From the NCBI GenBank assembly GCA_028820635.1, contig JAPPIG010000071.1, positions 92,508-156,507 on the forward strand: DNA of 64,000 nucleotides, written 5' to 3'. The translations under genes and the position numbers were made by a program. The notes under the pieces are model-generated. The model was given only the letters and a program-made list of their open reading frames with translations, was not told the DNA's origin and ran no database searches. Each line of letters begins with the position of its first letter. The stretch's first letter is position 1. Below are positions 7,992 through 17,624 of this stretch, one piece after another. Source of the DNA: Candidatus Poribacteria bacterium (lineage in GTDB: Bacteria; Poribacteria; WGA-4E; WGA-3G).

Positions 7992-10900
7992 TTAATCTCG
8001 GATTTCGATATATGAACTTCCATTTCCCTGTTTCTTAACATTGATTTTAACAGGCAATCGTCTCGTTAATTCCTGTATATGACTGATAAGGTAGATGCTT
8101 CGTCCCTGCATGCGGAGTCCTTCCAACGCTGCGATGGCGATGTCAAGCGTTTCTGTGTCAAGTGTTCCAAACCCCTCATCAAGGAATAGCGAATTGAGTT
8201 GTGCGCGGCCTTGGCTAAGTTCCGAGAGTGCCAGTGCCAGTGCCAGACTTGTCAAGAACGATTCTCCTCCTGAGAGTGTTTCAACAGGGCGTTTTTCATT
8301 TGCATTCCACCGATCAATGACGGTTAGCTTACCGATAGTTTCTACATCAAGTTGGTAACGTTCTGAGGTTAGATATGCTAACTGAACATTTGCGATGCGG
8401 CTGACCTGTTGAAACATAATATCTAATGCGAAATCTCGGAGTTCGTTTCTGGGGATTATCTCCTGCAGATTTTTCCAACGTTCCATTTCTTGGTTCGCCG
8501 CCTGCACTTCGCTATCAAGTTCCTCACGTTTTTCAAGGTTATCTTTCAGGTTGTCAATTTTCTCATTTTGCCTGCCAATTTCTTTCTGTGCACTTTGTAT
8601 CTCTGCTGCAATTCCTTCTGCTTGGGATATAATTAGTTTTAATACCTCAAGGTCAAATGGTGCTTTTTTAAACTGCGTTCGTAATGCGACAATTTCCACA
8701 TCAAGTTTCTGTTTTTCGCTTACATGAGTGTCTATTTTTTCGGTTAGTGTTTGTATGTGTGTTTCTTCTCGAAATGCGTCATTGTGTGCGTCTGGTGAAT
8801 CAAATCCTGCTTTGTTTAACTTACCAAAGTAAACCTCGCGCGCTACTTCAAAATCCTCACTTTTTTCCTTCAACTGTTCTTCTCGAAATTCCTGAGTCGT
8901 TTCTTTTTCAGTTAATTGTGTACGACTTTCTTCTAACTGTAGTTTAGCCTCATCACGAGCGTTTTCCTTAGTCTGCAATTCAGCGTCCAACTTGTTAGTT
9001 GCTGCGTTGATATCGTCTACCGTTTCTAAGCCATCAGTTTTTTCACGGACAGCCTCTAAAAACATTTCACCTTCGTTTTGATAACGTTCGATTTCAGCTT
9101 CAAGTTCTTTGCTGTTTTCTTTCAAACCTTTGAGTTTGTCTTGATCCCCCTGAATTTCGGTGTTAAGCACATTAAGTTGGTTGCTTTTCATGGTGAGTTC
9201 CTGATCACGTAGATCGACTGCCTTGATCTTATCGTCAAATTGTTTGACAGCTTCATCTGGTGTAAAGTCGTGAAAAACTTCGGGCATTAAAGTCCAAAAA
9301 TCTTTCTCAGTATCAGAAATATCCAATTTCAAGACTTCAATTTCATCTGTTACAGTCTCTAATTCCTGTTTTGTATCGTTCAACAGTTCGCTTTCTCGCT
9401 TACAATCACGTGCACAAGTAGTGAGTTCTTGAGAAACTTGATTTAACTCATTAGAGATTTGATTGTAAGTCTCTTGAGTGGTATTGAGATTATCAATCGC
9501 GGTGTCTGCTTCATTATATCTTTCATCAACCCATTCGGATGAGATGTCAACAGATTCATAGAGCTTTTGCCACTTTGCACAGAGGTCTTCGGTTTCAGTA
9601 TTTAGGTTTTCTATTTCTTCAATACATTCATCAACTTGTTCAGTAGTGTTGGATTTATCTTGTTGGAGACGCACTTGATTCTGTTCTAATTTTTGCTTCT
9701 GTTTCTGTGCCTTTTTCGCCTCTGTTTCGGCATCGTCTAATGCTTTTTCAATACCTTCAAGTAACGCCTCGCTTTCATGCTCAACTTTATCAGCATAAGG
9801 ATGATCTGTAGCACCACATACGCGGCATGGTTTCCCTTCCTCTAACTGCTGTCGAAGCGCATTAACGGGTTCTGCTAAAAGCACTAATTCTTTTTCAGAT
9901 TCTAATTTCTCAACTTCTGCATCTGCTCGCTTGCAGAGTAGAGATTGGACCTCAAGGTTTCCCTTAAGGTCATCAAGGGATTCATCAAGTCCGATGATAT
10001 TTTCCTTTAATTCCGAGAGATCGTCCCCTTTTTCACCGAGTTGCTCGACCAAATTTTCATACTGTTGCGCTATCGGTTGCGCTTTCCTGGCATTATCTCT
10101 TCGGCTTTGCCAATCCTCAAGTGTGCCGGTATCTTGAAGTTCTTTGAATTCGGCTTTTGCTTGTTTAAGTGAGTTCTTTACAGTTTTTTCTTTCAAAAGC
10201 AGTTCTTTGCTATTCTCAGTTAATTCTTTTAACTTTTCTTCTAACTTTCCTATTTGTGACTCGTACTCCGACTGGTCATTTTCTTTTTCCTTTTGCAGTT
10301 GGCATTTTGAGTTGAGTTCTGACAGAAGAACACTTGTTCGGTTAAAACGTAACTGCCGATCCGATGGGAGAAGGTTTTCATCTAAAAAAGTTTGCGCCTC
10401 CGCAATTTGTTCTTGCAATTCAGCTTGATAAGTTTCCCTCTCAGTTAACTTGTTTAACGTTGTCTCGATTTGGTCGTCTATTTTTTTCTTATCGGTTATT
10501 CGGTTATTTGCTTGTTCAAATTGGTTTTTTGCCTGACTTATCTCTAACTTTGCCGTATTAAAGGTGTCAATTTTCTGATCGCGTTCAGATAGTGCTAATT
10601 GATAAATCTCATCTTTTTTATCAAAATCGGCTTGGTTAATCTCTACTTGCCTTTGTGAACCCACAAGTTCGGTTTCAGCCTTTTGTAGATCATCTGCTGC
10701 TTTTTCATGATCAGATTTTGCGGAGTCAAATACCTGTTTTTCTGGGCGAAGCTGGTTTGCACGTTCAGCACGTTTACGCTCCGATTTCAGTTTGTTAATT
10801 ATTGGTTGCTGATTGATAAGTTCTTTTTCATTTTCTTTAGAAGTCTGCAGTTTTTCATAGTCCTCTTTACGTTTTGTCTCATGCTCTCTTTCCGCTTGAA

Positions 10901-11591
10901 TTTGCTGATTTTTTCCACCTAATTTCTCTGCTTCTGCTTGCAATCTGCCAAGCTCTGCTTCTGCTTCTGATAGTTGTTCAAGTGAGGCTTCAGGAACAGC
11001 CTCCAGTTTTTGCAAAACATTCTGATATTCAGTTTCAACAATTGCAACCTTATCGTTTAATGTCCTTTTTAGTTCATCGTAGATATCAACACTCGCAGCT
11101 GCTTCCAAAATTGTTCGCCGCTCTTCGTCCTTTGCTTTTAAAAACGCAGCAAATTCACCTTGTGCTAACATGATAGAACGTTTGAATGCTTCAAAATCAA
11201 GCCCTAAAATAGATTTTATTTCTTGATTAACATCAGTAGTGATTAACTCACCGGAACTATCAAATAATTGTGTTCTGGGAGGATAGTTGCGTTTAATTGT
11301 CCAAGTAGCATGGTATCGTTTTTTGTTTGCCTCAAAATAGACTTCAGCAAAACCCTCATTTTCACCATGGCTGATGAGATGTTTAGGATTGCGTGTGTCG
11401 CGTCCTGTTAAACGAGGTGTTTTACCGTAAAGTGCAACGCAAATCGCATCTAACAACGTTGTTTTTCCTGCCCCTGTAGGACCGGTAATTGCTACAAGTG
11501 ATGCATCGTCTAACGGAGGTGCATCAAAATCAAGTTCAATCTCACCACGAAAACTATTTAGATTTTTTATTTTTAGTTTACATAATTTCAT
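7992..11591 (-). CDS. sbcC: SbcC, ATPase subunit of the SbcCD exonuclease
   Basis: This 1199-residue SMC/Rad50-like protein has Walker A GPTGAGKTT near residue 37. Two very long coiled-coil arms meet at the zinc-hook CRVC (about residue 588). The C-terminal ATPase half has the LSGGES signature (about 1103) and Walker B LFLDEGFGTLD (about 1133). With SbcD it opens DNA hairpins and cleaves protein-blocked or double-strand ends. The ATG overlaps the sbcD stop (TAATG), so translation is coupled. The length is within the family's range. The compact palindromes seen in this window are the kind of substrate that SbcCD limits. Confidence 0.97.
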   Translation of the reverse strand: MKLCKLKIKNLNSFRGEIELDFDAPPLDDASLVAITGPTGAGKTTLLDAICVALYGKTPRLTGRDTRNPKHLISHGENEGFAEVYFEANKKRYHATWTIKRNYPPRTQLFDSSGELITTDVNQEIKSILGLDFEAFKRSIMLAQGEFAAFLKAKDEERRTILEAAASVDIYDELKRTLNDKVAIVETEYQNVLQKLEAVPEASLEQLSEAEAELGRLQAEAEKLGGKNQQIQAEREHETKRKEDYEKLQTSKENEKELINQQPIINKLKSERKRAERANQLRPEKQVFDSAKSDHEKAADDLQKAETELVGSQRQVEINQADFDKKDEIYQLALSERDQKIDTFNTAKLEISQAKNQFEQANNRITDKKKIDDQIETTLNKLTERETYQAELQEQIAEAQTFLDENLLPSDRQLRFNRTSVLLSELNSKCQLQKEKENDQSEYESQIGKLEEKLKELTENSKELLLKEKTVKNSLKQAKAEFKELQDTGTLEDWQSRRDNARKAQPIAQQYENLVEQLGEKGDDLSELKENIIGLDESLDDLKGNLEVQSLLCKRADAEVEKLESEKELVLLAEPVNALRQQLEEGKPCRVCGATDHPYADKVEHESEALLEGIEKALDDAETEAKKAQKQKQKLEQNQVRLQQDKSNTTEQVDECIEEIENLNTETEDLCAKWQKLYESVDISSEWVDERYNEADTAIDNLNTTQETYNQISNELNQVSQELTTCARDCKRESELLNDTKQELETVTDEIEVLKLDISDTEKDFWTLMPEVFHDFTPDEAVKQFDDKIKAVDLRDQELTMKSNQLNVLNTEIQGDQDKLKGLKENSKELEAEIERYQNEGEMFLEAVREKTDGLETVDDINAATNKLDAELQTKENARDEAKLQLEESRTQLTEKETTQEFREEQLKEKSEDFEVAREVYFGKLNKAGFDSPDAHNDAFREETHIQTLTEKIDTHVSEKQKLDVEIVALRTQFKKAPFDLEVLKLIISQAEGIAAEIQSAQKEIGRQNEKIDNLKDNLEKREELDSEVQAANQEMERWKNLQEIIPRNELRDFALDIMFQQVSRIANVQLAYLTSERYQLDVETIGKLTVIDRWNANEKRPVETLSGGESFLTSLALALALSELSQGRAQLNSLFLDEGFGTLDTETLDIAIAALEGLRMQGRSIYLISHIQELTRRLPVKINVKKQGNGSSYIEIRD

Positions 11592-12760
11592 TAGGATTTC
11601 TCAACCATCTGGAGTAATTCGTTAAACGTTTGCGCTAAGGTTTCATCGGGTGGTTTACCGTCATGGTTTGCCTTATGGAATTGTTCAAAGATTTCCTCGG
11701 GACGTTTCATATCTTCAACCTGAATAACTGGAATGTCATTTGCTTCTGGCAGCTCAACTTGAACAATTAAAACATCGCCCCCACGATCACTGAACGCTTT
11801 TCGAATTTCGTCGCTGATGCCGGTTCGCACAGAGTCCAATTTCAAATTTACCTGAATATACTTACCATCCCACTTTTCTATCATCGCCTCCGAAAGGACA
11901 GAGGTTTCATCTCCTTCAACAGTACATAACTCTTTGAAAATAGGAATTTCAATGTCTTTATCTTGTATCAATGTTCCATCGTCAGAAAGTTCCAGCAGAT
12001 AAAGTTTTTTACGATAATTTGCCTCGTTGAACCGCATCGGAATTGGCGAGCCTGCGTATCGGATTGGATAAGCACTGTCTTCTATCGTTTGTGGTCTGTG
12101 GAGGTGACCAAGCGCAACATAACCTACACCATCAGGAAAATCGCTTGTACGTATAGCAGAAGCCCCACCAATTTGGATATTTCGTTCAGAATCGGTTTCT
12201 TTTGCGCCATCAACAAAGAGGTGCCCCATCAAGATTTTTGGAAGGGTCGTAGGCATGTAAGACACACAATCCGCATAGAACGTTTTGAGTCGTTCTCGAT
12301 ACCGTTCGTTCTTCTCTATCTCAGATTCATAGGAAACGTGTGGGAGTTCGTTTTCTGAGAGATATGGCACGGCAGCAACAGCAACGCGAGGGTTTTCGTC
12401 TGGAATGCGAATCACACAGTCACCTGATTCTTTTGCAAGACCAACAACGTGGATCCGACCCATTTTGAGGAATTCTCGTGGTGCTTCCAAGTGTCGTGGT
12501 GAGTCGTGGTTGCCTGCTATAATTACCGTGTCCGTCTCGGTCTCATTATAGAGGCGAAAAAGAAACTCATAATAGAGATTTGTTGCTTCTGCTGACGGAA
12601 GGGAGGTGTCAAAAATATCACCTGAAACGAGAAGAAGTTCAACCTCATGTTCTTGGATTGTGTGTAGAAGCCAATTTAGAAATTCTTTATGTTCGTCATG
12701 CCGTTGGCGTTCGTGAAGGCGTTGCCCGATATGCCAATCGGCAGTGTGCAAAATGCGCAT
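11591..12760 (-). CDS. sbcD: SbcD, nuclease subunit of the SbcCD exonuclease
   Basis: This 389-residue calcineurin-like metallophosphoesterase carries the Mre11/SbcD metal motifs in order: DWHIG (residues 8-12), GDIFD, GNHDSPRH, GHLF and GHLHRPQ. It supplies the Mn2+-dependent nuclease of the SbcCD complex. I start it at the ATG at 12760, where the typical MRILHTADWH begins after AAGAGG; the open frame runs further upstream but has no family similarity there. It is the first gene of the sbcDC operon, one base overlapping with sbcC. It is divergent from a secreted-protein gene at 12855, so promoters for both lie in the 94-bp gap. Confidence 0.97.
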   Translation of the reverse strand: MRILHTADWHIGQRLHERQRHDEHKEFLNWLLHTIQEHEVELLLVSGDIFDTSLPSAEATNLYYEFLFRLYNETETDTVIIAGNHDSPRHLEAPREFLKMGRIHVVGLAKESGDCVIRIPDENPRVAVAAVPYLSENELPHVSYESEIEKNERYRERLKTFYADCVSYMPTTLPKILMGHLFVDGAKETDSERNIQIGGASAIRTSDFPDGVGYVALGHLHRPQTIEDSAYPIRYAGSPIPMRFNEANYRKKLYLLELSDDGTLIQDKDIEIPIFKELCTVEGDETSVLSEAMIEKWDGKYIQVNLKLDSVRTGISDEIRKAFSDRGGDVLIVQVELPEANDIPVIQVEDMKRPEEIFEQFHKANHDGKPPDETLAQTFNELLQMVEKS

Positions 12761-12854
12761 GCATGCCTCTTTTGTTAGTCTATTTGATGTTTTTATGATA
12801 TAATTGTTATCGTAAATTTTCAAGTGAAATATGATCAAGTCTAAGGAGGAAAAA

Positions 12855-13595
12855 ATGCGTTTCACAATGTTATTTATTTTGTGCACCGTGGTAGTGTTAA
12901 CTCTGTTTGCTTCAATGAGTGCTTCAGCAGAGTTGTTGTTCCATGACGATTTTGAGAAAGATACCATTGACCAAGAACCCAAGAAATGGGAAATCGGATT
13001 TGCAGGCAAAACGAAGGCTATAGTTGTTGCCGATCCGAAAGATGCAGGTAATAAGGTGCTTAAGACTTCTAATAATCCATCTAATGATTCACGACATGAT
13101 GGACCCGGCGGTTCCATCTATGTCTGTGGGGATGCCGATTGGGACGATTATATCGCTGAATGGGATATGATGTTTCCTGATGATTTCTATATGGGTGTCG
13201 TTTTCCGTTTTCAAGATGGTGAGAAGTTCTATCTGAGTGATCGACGTCAAGGTGGAAAGATATATCGATTCTATAAACGTAAAAACGGCTGGCCGCTTAT
13301 AGGGGATGGGTCGGTAGATAACAAACCGCAGGTTTGGTATCGCGCACAACTTACGTTAGACGGCGATTCATTCACTTTTAAGCTCAAGGAACGCGATGAT
13401 AAGACACCTTTTAAAAATGTCGATCCAGCCACCGAAGCGAAAGATGGTGACTATAAAACCGGTAAGTTCGGCAATTACGGTCTTGTTTATATTGATAACC
13501 TTTTTATTGGCGATTCCGTTGAAGATTTGGTTTTGCCTGTGGAACCGCAGGATAAGTTAAGCACGAGTTGGGGCAGTATTAAAGCTGCATATTAA
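12855..13595 (+). CDS. Secreted concanavalin-fold-like protein with the KLxTxWGxLK tail
   Basis: The 246-residue protein has a signal peptide (hydrophobic core FTMLFILCTVVVLTLFA, cut near SASA). The beta-rich body (LFHDDFEKD, WDDYIAEWDMMF, YMGVVFRFQDGEKFY, WYRAQLTLDGDSFTF, YGLVYIDNLFIGD) resembles the DUF1080/3-keto-disaccharide hydrolase or other LamG-like jelly rolls. The ATG at 12855 has AAGGAGG at ideal distance. The C-terminus VEPQDKLSTSWGSIKAAY belongs to the tail family seen on the LamG proteins of this window. It probably binds or acts on a polysaccharide at the cell surface. A stem-loop follows at 13607. Confidence 0.8.
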   Translation: MRFTMLFILCTVVVLTLFASMSASAELLFHDDFEKDTIDQEPKKWEIGFAGKTKAIVVADPKDAGNKVLKTSNNPSNDSRHDGPGGSIYVCGDADWDDYIAEWDMMFPDDFYMGVVFRFQDGEKFYLSDRRQGGKIYRFYKRKNGWPLIGDGSVDNKPQVWYRAQLTLDGDSFTFKLKERDDKTPFKNVDPATEAKDGDYKTGKFGNYGLVYIDNLFIGDSVEDLVLPVEPQDKLSTSWGSIKAAY

Positions 13596-13606
13596 TTTGA
13601 AATGTT

Positions 13607-13636
13607 AGAGGGCGAGACATCTGTTTTTCGCCCTCT
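13607..13636 (+). terminator. Stem-loop between the secreted-protein and LarA-like genes
   Basis: Perfect 9-bp arms AGAGGGCGA/TCGCCCTCT enclose a 12-nt loop. The T-run lies inside the loop rather than after the stem, so it may terminate imperfectly or stabilise the upstream mRNA. It also supports starting the next gene downstream at 13668 rather than at upstream in-frame codons. Confidence 0.5.
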
Positions 13637-13667
13637 CTATCCAATAGACAACTGTGAGATTTACACT

Positions 13668-14945
13668 ATGTCAACTTACATTGCCCACGGTGGAAAAGAC
13701 ACTGTTATTACAACCGAAGAAAAGCGCGCATTAATTCAAGAAGTGCTGCTCAAATTAGGAGGTATCCCGAAAAAGATTCTGGTAATTCCGCCAGATATAA
13801 CGCGCCTCCATTCAAATGCAGGAGAACTCACGCGTATACTCTATGAACTTTGGGATACTGCAAATGGAACAATTTTTGATATTCTGCCTGCTATCGGCAC
13901 GCATGCGCCTATGACTGAAGCACAGATTGCGGAAATGTACGGCGATCTGCCAAAAGCAACATATCACGTGCATCATTGGCGGACGGGACTTTACCACTTT
14001 GGCGAAGTGCCATCTGATTTTATTCGTGAGGTGTCTGGCGGCAAGCTTAATTATAGTATTCCTGTGGCAGTCAATCAAAAACTTATAGAAGGGGATTATG
14101 AACTCATTATCTCTGTTGGGCAGGTGATTCCGCATGAAGTTATTGGCATCGCAAATGGATTTAAAAATGTTCTTGTCGGAGCAGGTGGCGTTGAGATGAT
14201 CAACAAATCTCATTTCCTCGGTGCAGTAGACGGTATGGAGCGACTAATGGGACACACGGATACCTCTGTCAGAAGGGTGCTGAATTATGCGCATACGCAT
14301 TTTCTGAAACAACTCGGTATTGTTTATGTGATGAGCGTTATGGATGTTGAGGAAAATGGGGATCGTGTGATGCGGGGACTTTACGTCGGTGATGATGCGC
14401 GCACTTTTGAGACTGCGGCGGAATTAAGCAGAAACGTTAATATGACATTTTTAGATGAACCGTTAAAAAAGGTAGTTGTCTACTTGGATCCGAAGGAGTT
14501 TAGAAGCACATGGCTTGGGAATAAGGCTATCTATCGCACACGGATGGCAATGGCCGACGATGGCGAGTTAATCATCATCGCACCAGGGTTGCGTGAATTC
14601 GGTGAGGATGCTGAAATCGACAGACTTATTCGGAAGTATGGCTATCGCGGCACACCTGCAACACTCAACGCAGTTGAAGAGAATTCGGAATTGCAAAATA
14701 ACCTCTCCGCAGCAGCACATTTAATTCACGGCAGTACCGAGGGGCGTTTCAAGGTTGTCTACGCAACTGAACACCTTACTCAAAAAGAGATTGAATCAGT
14801 TGGCTACGAATGGGCGTCTTTAGACGAAGTTATTGCTAAATACAACCCAGAAACAATTGTTGATGGTTTCAATAATGGTGACTTTTTCTATATTAGTGAA
14901 CCGGGGCAAGGTCTGTGGGCACTGCACTCACAATTTAGTGAATAA
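13668..14945 (+). CDS. LarA-like nickel-dependent lactate racemase family (DUF2088) protein
   Basis: The 425-residue protein matches the lactate racemase LarA/DUF2088 family. It has an N-terminal PPDITRLHS block, GTHAPMT (the TH that binds the nickel-pincer site), and PHEVIGIANGFK, corresponding to the PH-x4-G-x3-G-x-K motif whose His and Lys contact the cofactor and substrate. Family members racemise or epimerise 2-hydroxy acids and need the LarB/C/E-made nickel-pincer cofactor; those genes are not in this window. The start at the ATG 13668 lies beyond the hairpin, though its SD is weak. The substrate may differ from lactate. Confidence 0.85.
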   Translation: MSTYIAHGGKDTVITTEEKRALIQEVLLKLGGIPKKILVIPPDITRLHSNAGELTRILYELWDTANGTIFDILPAIGTHAPMTEAQIAEMYGDLPKATYHVHHWRTGLYHFGEVPSDFIREVSGGKLNYSIPVAVNQKLIEGDYELIISVGQVIPHEVIGIANGFKNVLVGAGGVEMINKSHFLGAVDGMERLMGHTDTSVRRVLNYAHTHFLKQLGIVYVMSVMDVEENGDRVMRGLYVGDDARTFETAAELSRNVNMTFLDEPLKKVVVYLDPKEFRSTWLGNKAIYRTRMAMADDGELIIIAPGLREFGEDAEIDRLIRKYGYRGTPATLNAVEENSELQNNLSAAAHLIHGSTEGRFKVVYATEHLTQKEIESVGYEWASLDEVIAKYNPETIVDGFNNGDFFYISEPGQGLWALHSQFSE

Positions 14946-14998
14946 ATGAATTTCCATGCACAACCTAACAGGTTATGCTACATTAAAAGGAGGATAGA

Positions 14999-15217
14999 AT
15001 GCAGCCGTTTAAAGTGATTGTTGAAAAACATATTGATGGTTATGTCGCCTATCCTCTTGGACTCAAAGGTGTTGTCATAGGGCAGGGCGATACATACCAA
15101 GAAAGTATTGCAGACGTAACTTCTGCAATTCGGTTTTATATTGAGACTTTTGAAAAAGAAGAGCTGGAAGTAGAGGAACCTGCCTTAGACGTTTTTGTAA
15201 CTGAAGTGAATATCTGA
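14999..15217 (+). CDS. HicB-like small protein (orphan antitoxin-type)
   Basis: This 72-residue protein has the partial RNase-H fold typical of HicB/UPF0150: YVAYPLGLKGVVIGQGDTYQESIADVTSAI. A very good AAAGGAGG precedes the ATG. HicB usually neutralises a HicA RNase, but no HicA-like frame with its short dsRBD fold is found on either side. It also lacks the C-terminal DNA-binding helix of full HicB proteins. It may be a solitary regulator or a remnant. It lies between the LarA-like gene and a Uma2 nuclease gene. Confidence 0.75.
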   Translation: MQPFKVIVEKHIDGYVAYPLGLKGVVIGQGDTYQESIADVTSAIRFYIETFEKEELEVEEPALDVFVTEVNI

Positions 15218-15315
15218 TGCAGCGTTTTACTTGATTTCTGCGGAAAACTAATATAGAATTTGTTGACATTCAAGGAATAAAGAACTTTCTACTCTCAAAC
15301 TAAGGAGATGCGATC

Positions 15316-16074
15316 ATGGCAGATAAAAAAAGAAAACCTTCAATAGATAATTCCGCCTATCAAACGCGCTATGCTCCAACAGTAGATACGGATATCTATT
15401 ATCCAGAATCGGATGGAAAACCCATGGCTGAAACTGAACTTCATCGTGATGGAATTACTACGTCAATTCAAACACTTTCTCTACATTACATAGATGATAT
15501 GGATGTTTGTGTTTCAGGCAACCTCATGATGTATTATGAAGAAGGAAATCCTCGAAAATCTATATCACCAGATGTGTTTGTTGCGTTTGGTGTGGGTAAG
15601 AAACAGAGACGTATTTACCAAATATGGAACGAAGGGAAACCCCCTGATTTTGTTTTAGAGTTTTCAAGCGAAAAAACATACCGGAAAGATTTACGAGAAA
15701 AGAAAGAACTCTATGCGGAAATAGGGATATTGGACTACTTTCTTTATGATGCGGAAAGACGATTACTCCCCGAACCGATTATGGGTTTTCGTCTTGTGGA
15801 TGGTAAATATGTACCTATTCCTCAGGATGCTGATGGGAGCGTGTATTCCGAGACTTTGGCTTTAGAGTTGCGTTTGCATGGTAATGAATTGGGTTTTTAC
15901 GATCTTACCAATGAGAAGCGGTTAGTGACACCAGCTGAAGCAAATTTAAAACGTGCTGAGGAAGCGGAAAATAAAGTTGAAGAAGAAACTGCGGCACGTC
16001 TACATGCCGAAGCAGAATTGGTACAACTGCGGGAGGAAATTGAACGGTTGAAAACGCAAACGACATCATCTTAG
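15316..16074 (+). CDS. Uma2 family endonuclease-fold protein (DUF820) with coiled-coil tail
   Basis: The 252-residue protein has the PD-(D/E)xK core of Uma2/DUF820: SPDVFVAFG (Asp), PDFVLEFSS (Glu) and KDLREKKELYAEIGILDYFLYD. The last ~50 residues are a charged heptad-rich coiled coil (AEANLKRAEEAENKVEEE...). Uma2 proteins are expanded in cyanobacteria, planctomycetes and related lineages; their biological role is unsettled. AAGGAGA precedes the ATG. It is a single gene converging on the HAD hydrolase, with a 60-bp gap. Confidence 0.88.
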   Translation: MADKKRKPSIDNSAYQTRYAPTVDTDIYYPESDGKPMAETELHRDGITTSIQTLSLHYIDDMDVCVSGNLMMYYEEGNPRKSISPDVFVAFGVGKKQRRIYQIWNEGKPPDFVLEFSSEKTYRKDLREKKELYAEIGILDYFLYDAERRLLPEPIMGFRLVDGKYVPIPQDADGSVYSETLALELRLHGNELGFYDLTNEKRLVTPAEANLKRAEEAENKVEEETAARLHAEAELVQLREEIERLKTQTTSS

Positions 16075-16134
16075 GCAAATCATCAAAAGTAACAATACTT
16101 CTAAAAACAGAACCTGTCATAACTATTAGGACAT

Positions 16135-16830
16135 TTAAATCAGTTCCGGCAACTCCGCAAGACTCCGAATCGTTTCATTCCACCTGCCGACTTGCGAACC
16201 TTCCCTATCAATCAGTATTGGACGAATACCTACTCCTTGTGCGCCTATGATGTCAGCTTCAAAAGTATCGCCTACATGCACTGTTTCTTTTGCCGAAACT
16301 CCAACTGCTTTTAGCGTGTACTTAAATATATGTGGGTCTGGTTTTGCTGACCGAACGCGCACGTCATGTGAGGCAACAATTATGTCAAAAAAGTGTGCAA
16401 TACCGAGTCGTTCTGCCAGTGGATCCAAGGGTGTATCCCAATTGGAGACAATCGCTAACTTGTATCCATCATCCTTTAGTCGTTGGAGTGTTGGAACAGT
16501 ATCGTCGTAGAGCGAGGCAACATTGGCAGCAAAGAGCGAATGTCCAGCTTGAAGCAATTCCCAAGCCATCTGATCTGCATGTTCCCTAACACCGAGATTT
16601 TTCATAAAATCGCAGTAACTTTCAACAATTTTATCCATCGTTGCTAACAGTGAATGATTGGAAGGATCGGTGTCAGACGCTTCAGCAAACAGATTCAGGA
16701 CGACCTCATCATAGAGAGCCCAATCAATATCAAATTTATATCTTTCAGCTATTTTTTGCAGACTTTCCTCAAGTGGTAGTCCCCAAACACATAAAGTATA
16801 ATAAAAATCAAAAAATACTGCTTTTGTCAT
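16135..16830 (-). CDS. HAD family hydrolase
   Basis: This 231-residue HAD-superfamily protein has motif I FFDFYYTL (nucleophile Asp, with Tyr at the usual second Asp position as in haloacid-dehalogenase-like members). Motif II is IVSNWD, and motif III/IV is AKPDPHIF...HVGDTFEADIIGA. A helical cap lies between about residues 15 and 90. It probably dephosphorylates a small phosphometabolite; the Tyr replacement leaves phosphatase chemistry less certain. It lies 17 bp downstream of queC on the same strand and may share its transcript. Confidence 0.88.
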   Translation of the reverse strand: MTKAVFFDFYYTLCVWGLPLEESLQKIAERYKFDIDWALYDEVVLNLFAEASDTDPSNHSLLATMDKIVESYCDFMKNLGVREHADQMAWELLQAGHSLFAANVASLYDDTVPTLQRLKDDGYKLAIVSNWDTPLDPLAERLGIAHFFDIIVASHDVRVRSAKPDPHIFKYTLKAVGVSAKETVHVGDTFEADIIGAQGVGIRPILIDREGSQVGRWNETIRSLAELPELI

Positions 16831-16847
16831 ATTTGTAGATGCCTATT

Positions 16848-17570
16848 CTATTTATAACGGGTGGGATCAGAGATACCTGCGTCTTCAAAACCTTTTTTGC
16901 GGAGGATACAACTATCGCATTCGCCACACGCTCTCCCATCCATATCTGGATCGTAGCAGCTAAGTGTGAGACTATAATCAACACCAAGGGCAGTTCCAAT
17001 TTGGATTATTTCTGCTTTTGTTTTTTCAATAAGTGGGGCACGGATTGTCAGTTTCGTTTTACCTTCCACACCGACTTGTGTTGCGAGGTTTGCCATTTTT
17101 TGATAGGCACTAATATACTCCGGACGACAATCTGGATATCCGCTATAGTCAATAACATTCGCGCCAATAAAAATGGTTTCCGCAGTAAGCACCTCTGCCC
17201 AAGCGAGCGCGTAAGAAAGAAATATAGTGTTCCGGGCAGGAACATAAGTAATTGGTATGCTCCCACCCATTTCAGTTTCTAATCCACCTTTGGGCACTTC
17301 AATATCTGTTGTCAAGGCTGAAGCACCAAAGAATCTCAGGTCAATATCAATAATGGTGTGTTGTTTTGCGCCAAGTGACTTAGTGATGTTTTGTGCACAT
17401 CGGAGTTCTACCTTGTTTCGTTGACCATACCGAAAACTCATCACATAGCAATCATAACCCTCGTCAAGAGCGATAGCGAAGGTGGTAGTGGAATCTAAAC
17501 CGCCACTTAGTAGGACAACTGCTTTTGGTGTATCTTGAGAGTTGTTGAGATGTGTTGTTTTTGTAGACAA
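16848..17570 (-). CDS. queC: 7-cyano-7-deazaguanine synthase QueC
   Basis: QueC converts 7-carboxy-7-deazaguanine to preQ0 with ATP and ammonia, in queuosine/7-deazaguanine synthesis. The ATP PP-loop is SGGLDSTTT. Other family blocks are [29 protein letters not shown], and a C-terminal zinc motif with four Cys ([17 protein letters not shown]). No ATG or GTG lies upstream of the PP-loop in frame, so the start is uncertain. I chose the TTG at 17570; another TTG at 17612 would put the first codons into the hairpin at 17585-17609. No queD, queE or queF is nearby. Confidence 0.93.
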   Translation of the reverse strand: MSTKTTHLNNSQDTPKAVVLLSGGLDSTTTFAIALDEGYDCYVMSFRYGQRNKVELRCAQNITKSLGAKQHTIIDIDLRFFGASALTTDIEVPKGGLETEMGGSIPITYVPARNTIFLSYALAWAEVLTAETIFIGANVIDYSGYPDCRPEYISAYQKMANLATQVGVEGKTKLTIRAPLIEKTKAEIIQIGTALGVDYSLTLSCYDPDMDGRACGECDSCILRKKGFEDAGISDPTRYK

Positions 17571-17584
17571 TTTATTATGTATTA

Positions 17585-17609
17585 TGGGGACAGCAAAAAG
17601 CCGTCCCCA
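17585..17609 (-). terminator. Hairpin between the sugar-binding-like gene and queC
   Basis: Arms TGGGGAC/GTCCCCA (7 bp, plus a mismatch and two more pairs) surround a 5-nt loop, 15 bp after the stop codon of the gene at 17625. It is followed by AT-rich sequence on the minus strand but no pure T-run. It probably separates the queC transcript from the MFS pair. Confidence 0.5.
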
Positions 17610-17624
17610 CAAAGATTAGACAGG

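Noticed and set aside
12761-13117. N-terminal extension of sbcD
   Set aside because: It overlaps the divergent gene at 12855 and has no family similarity; SbcD starts normally with MRILHTADWH.
15263-15291. Promoter before the Uma2 gene
   Set aside because: TTGACA is present at 15263-15268 but the -10 match (TTTCTA) is too poor to support a call.
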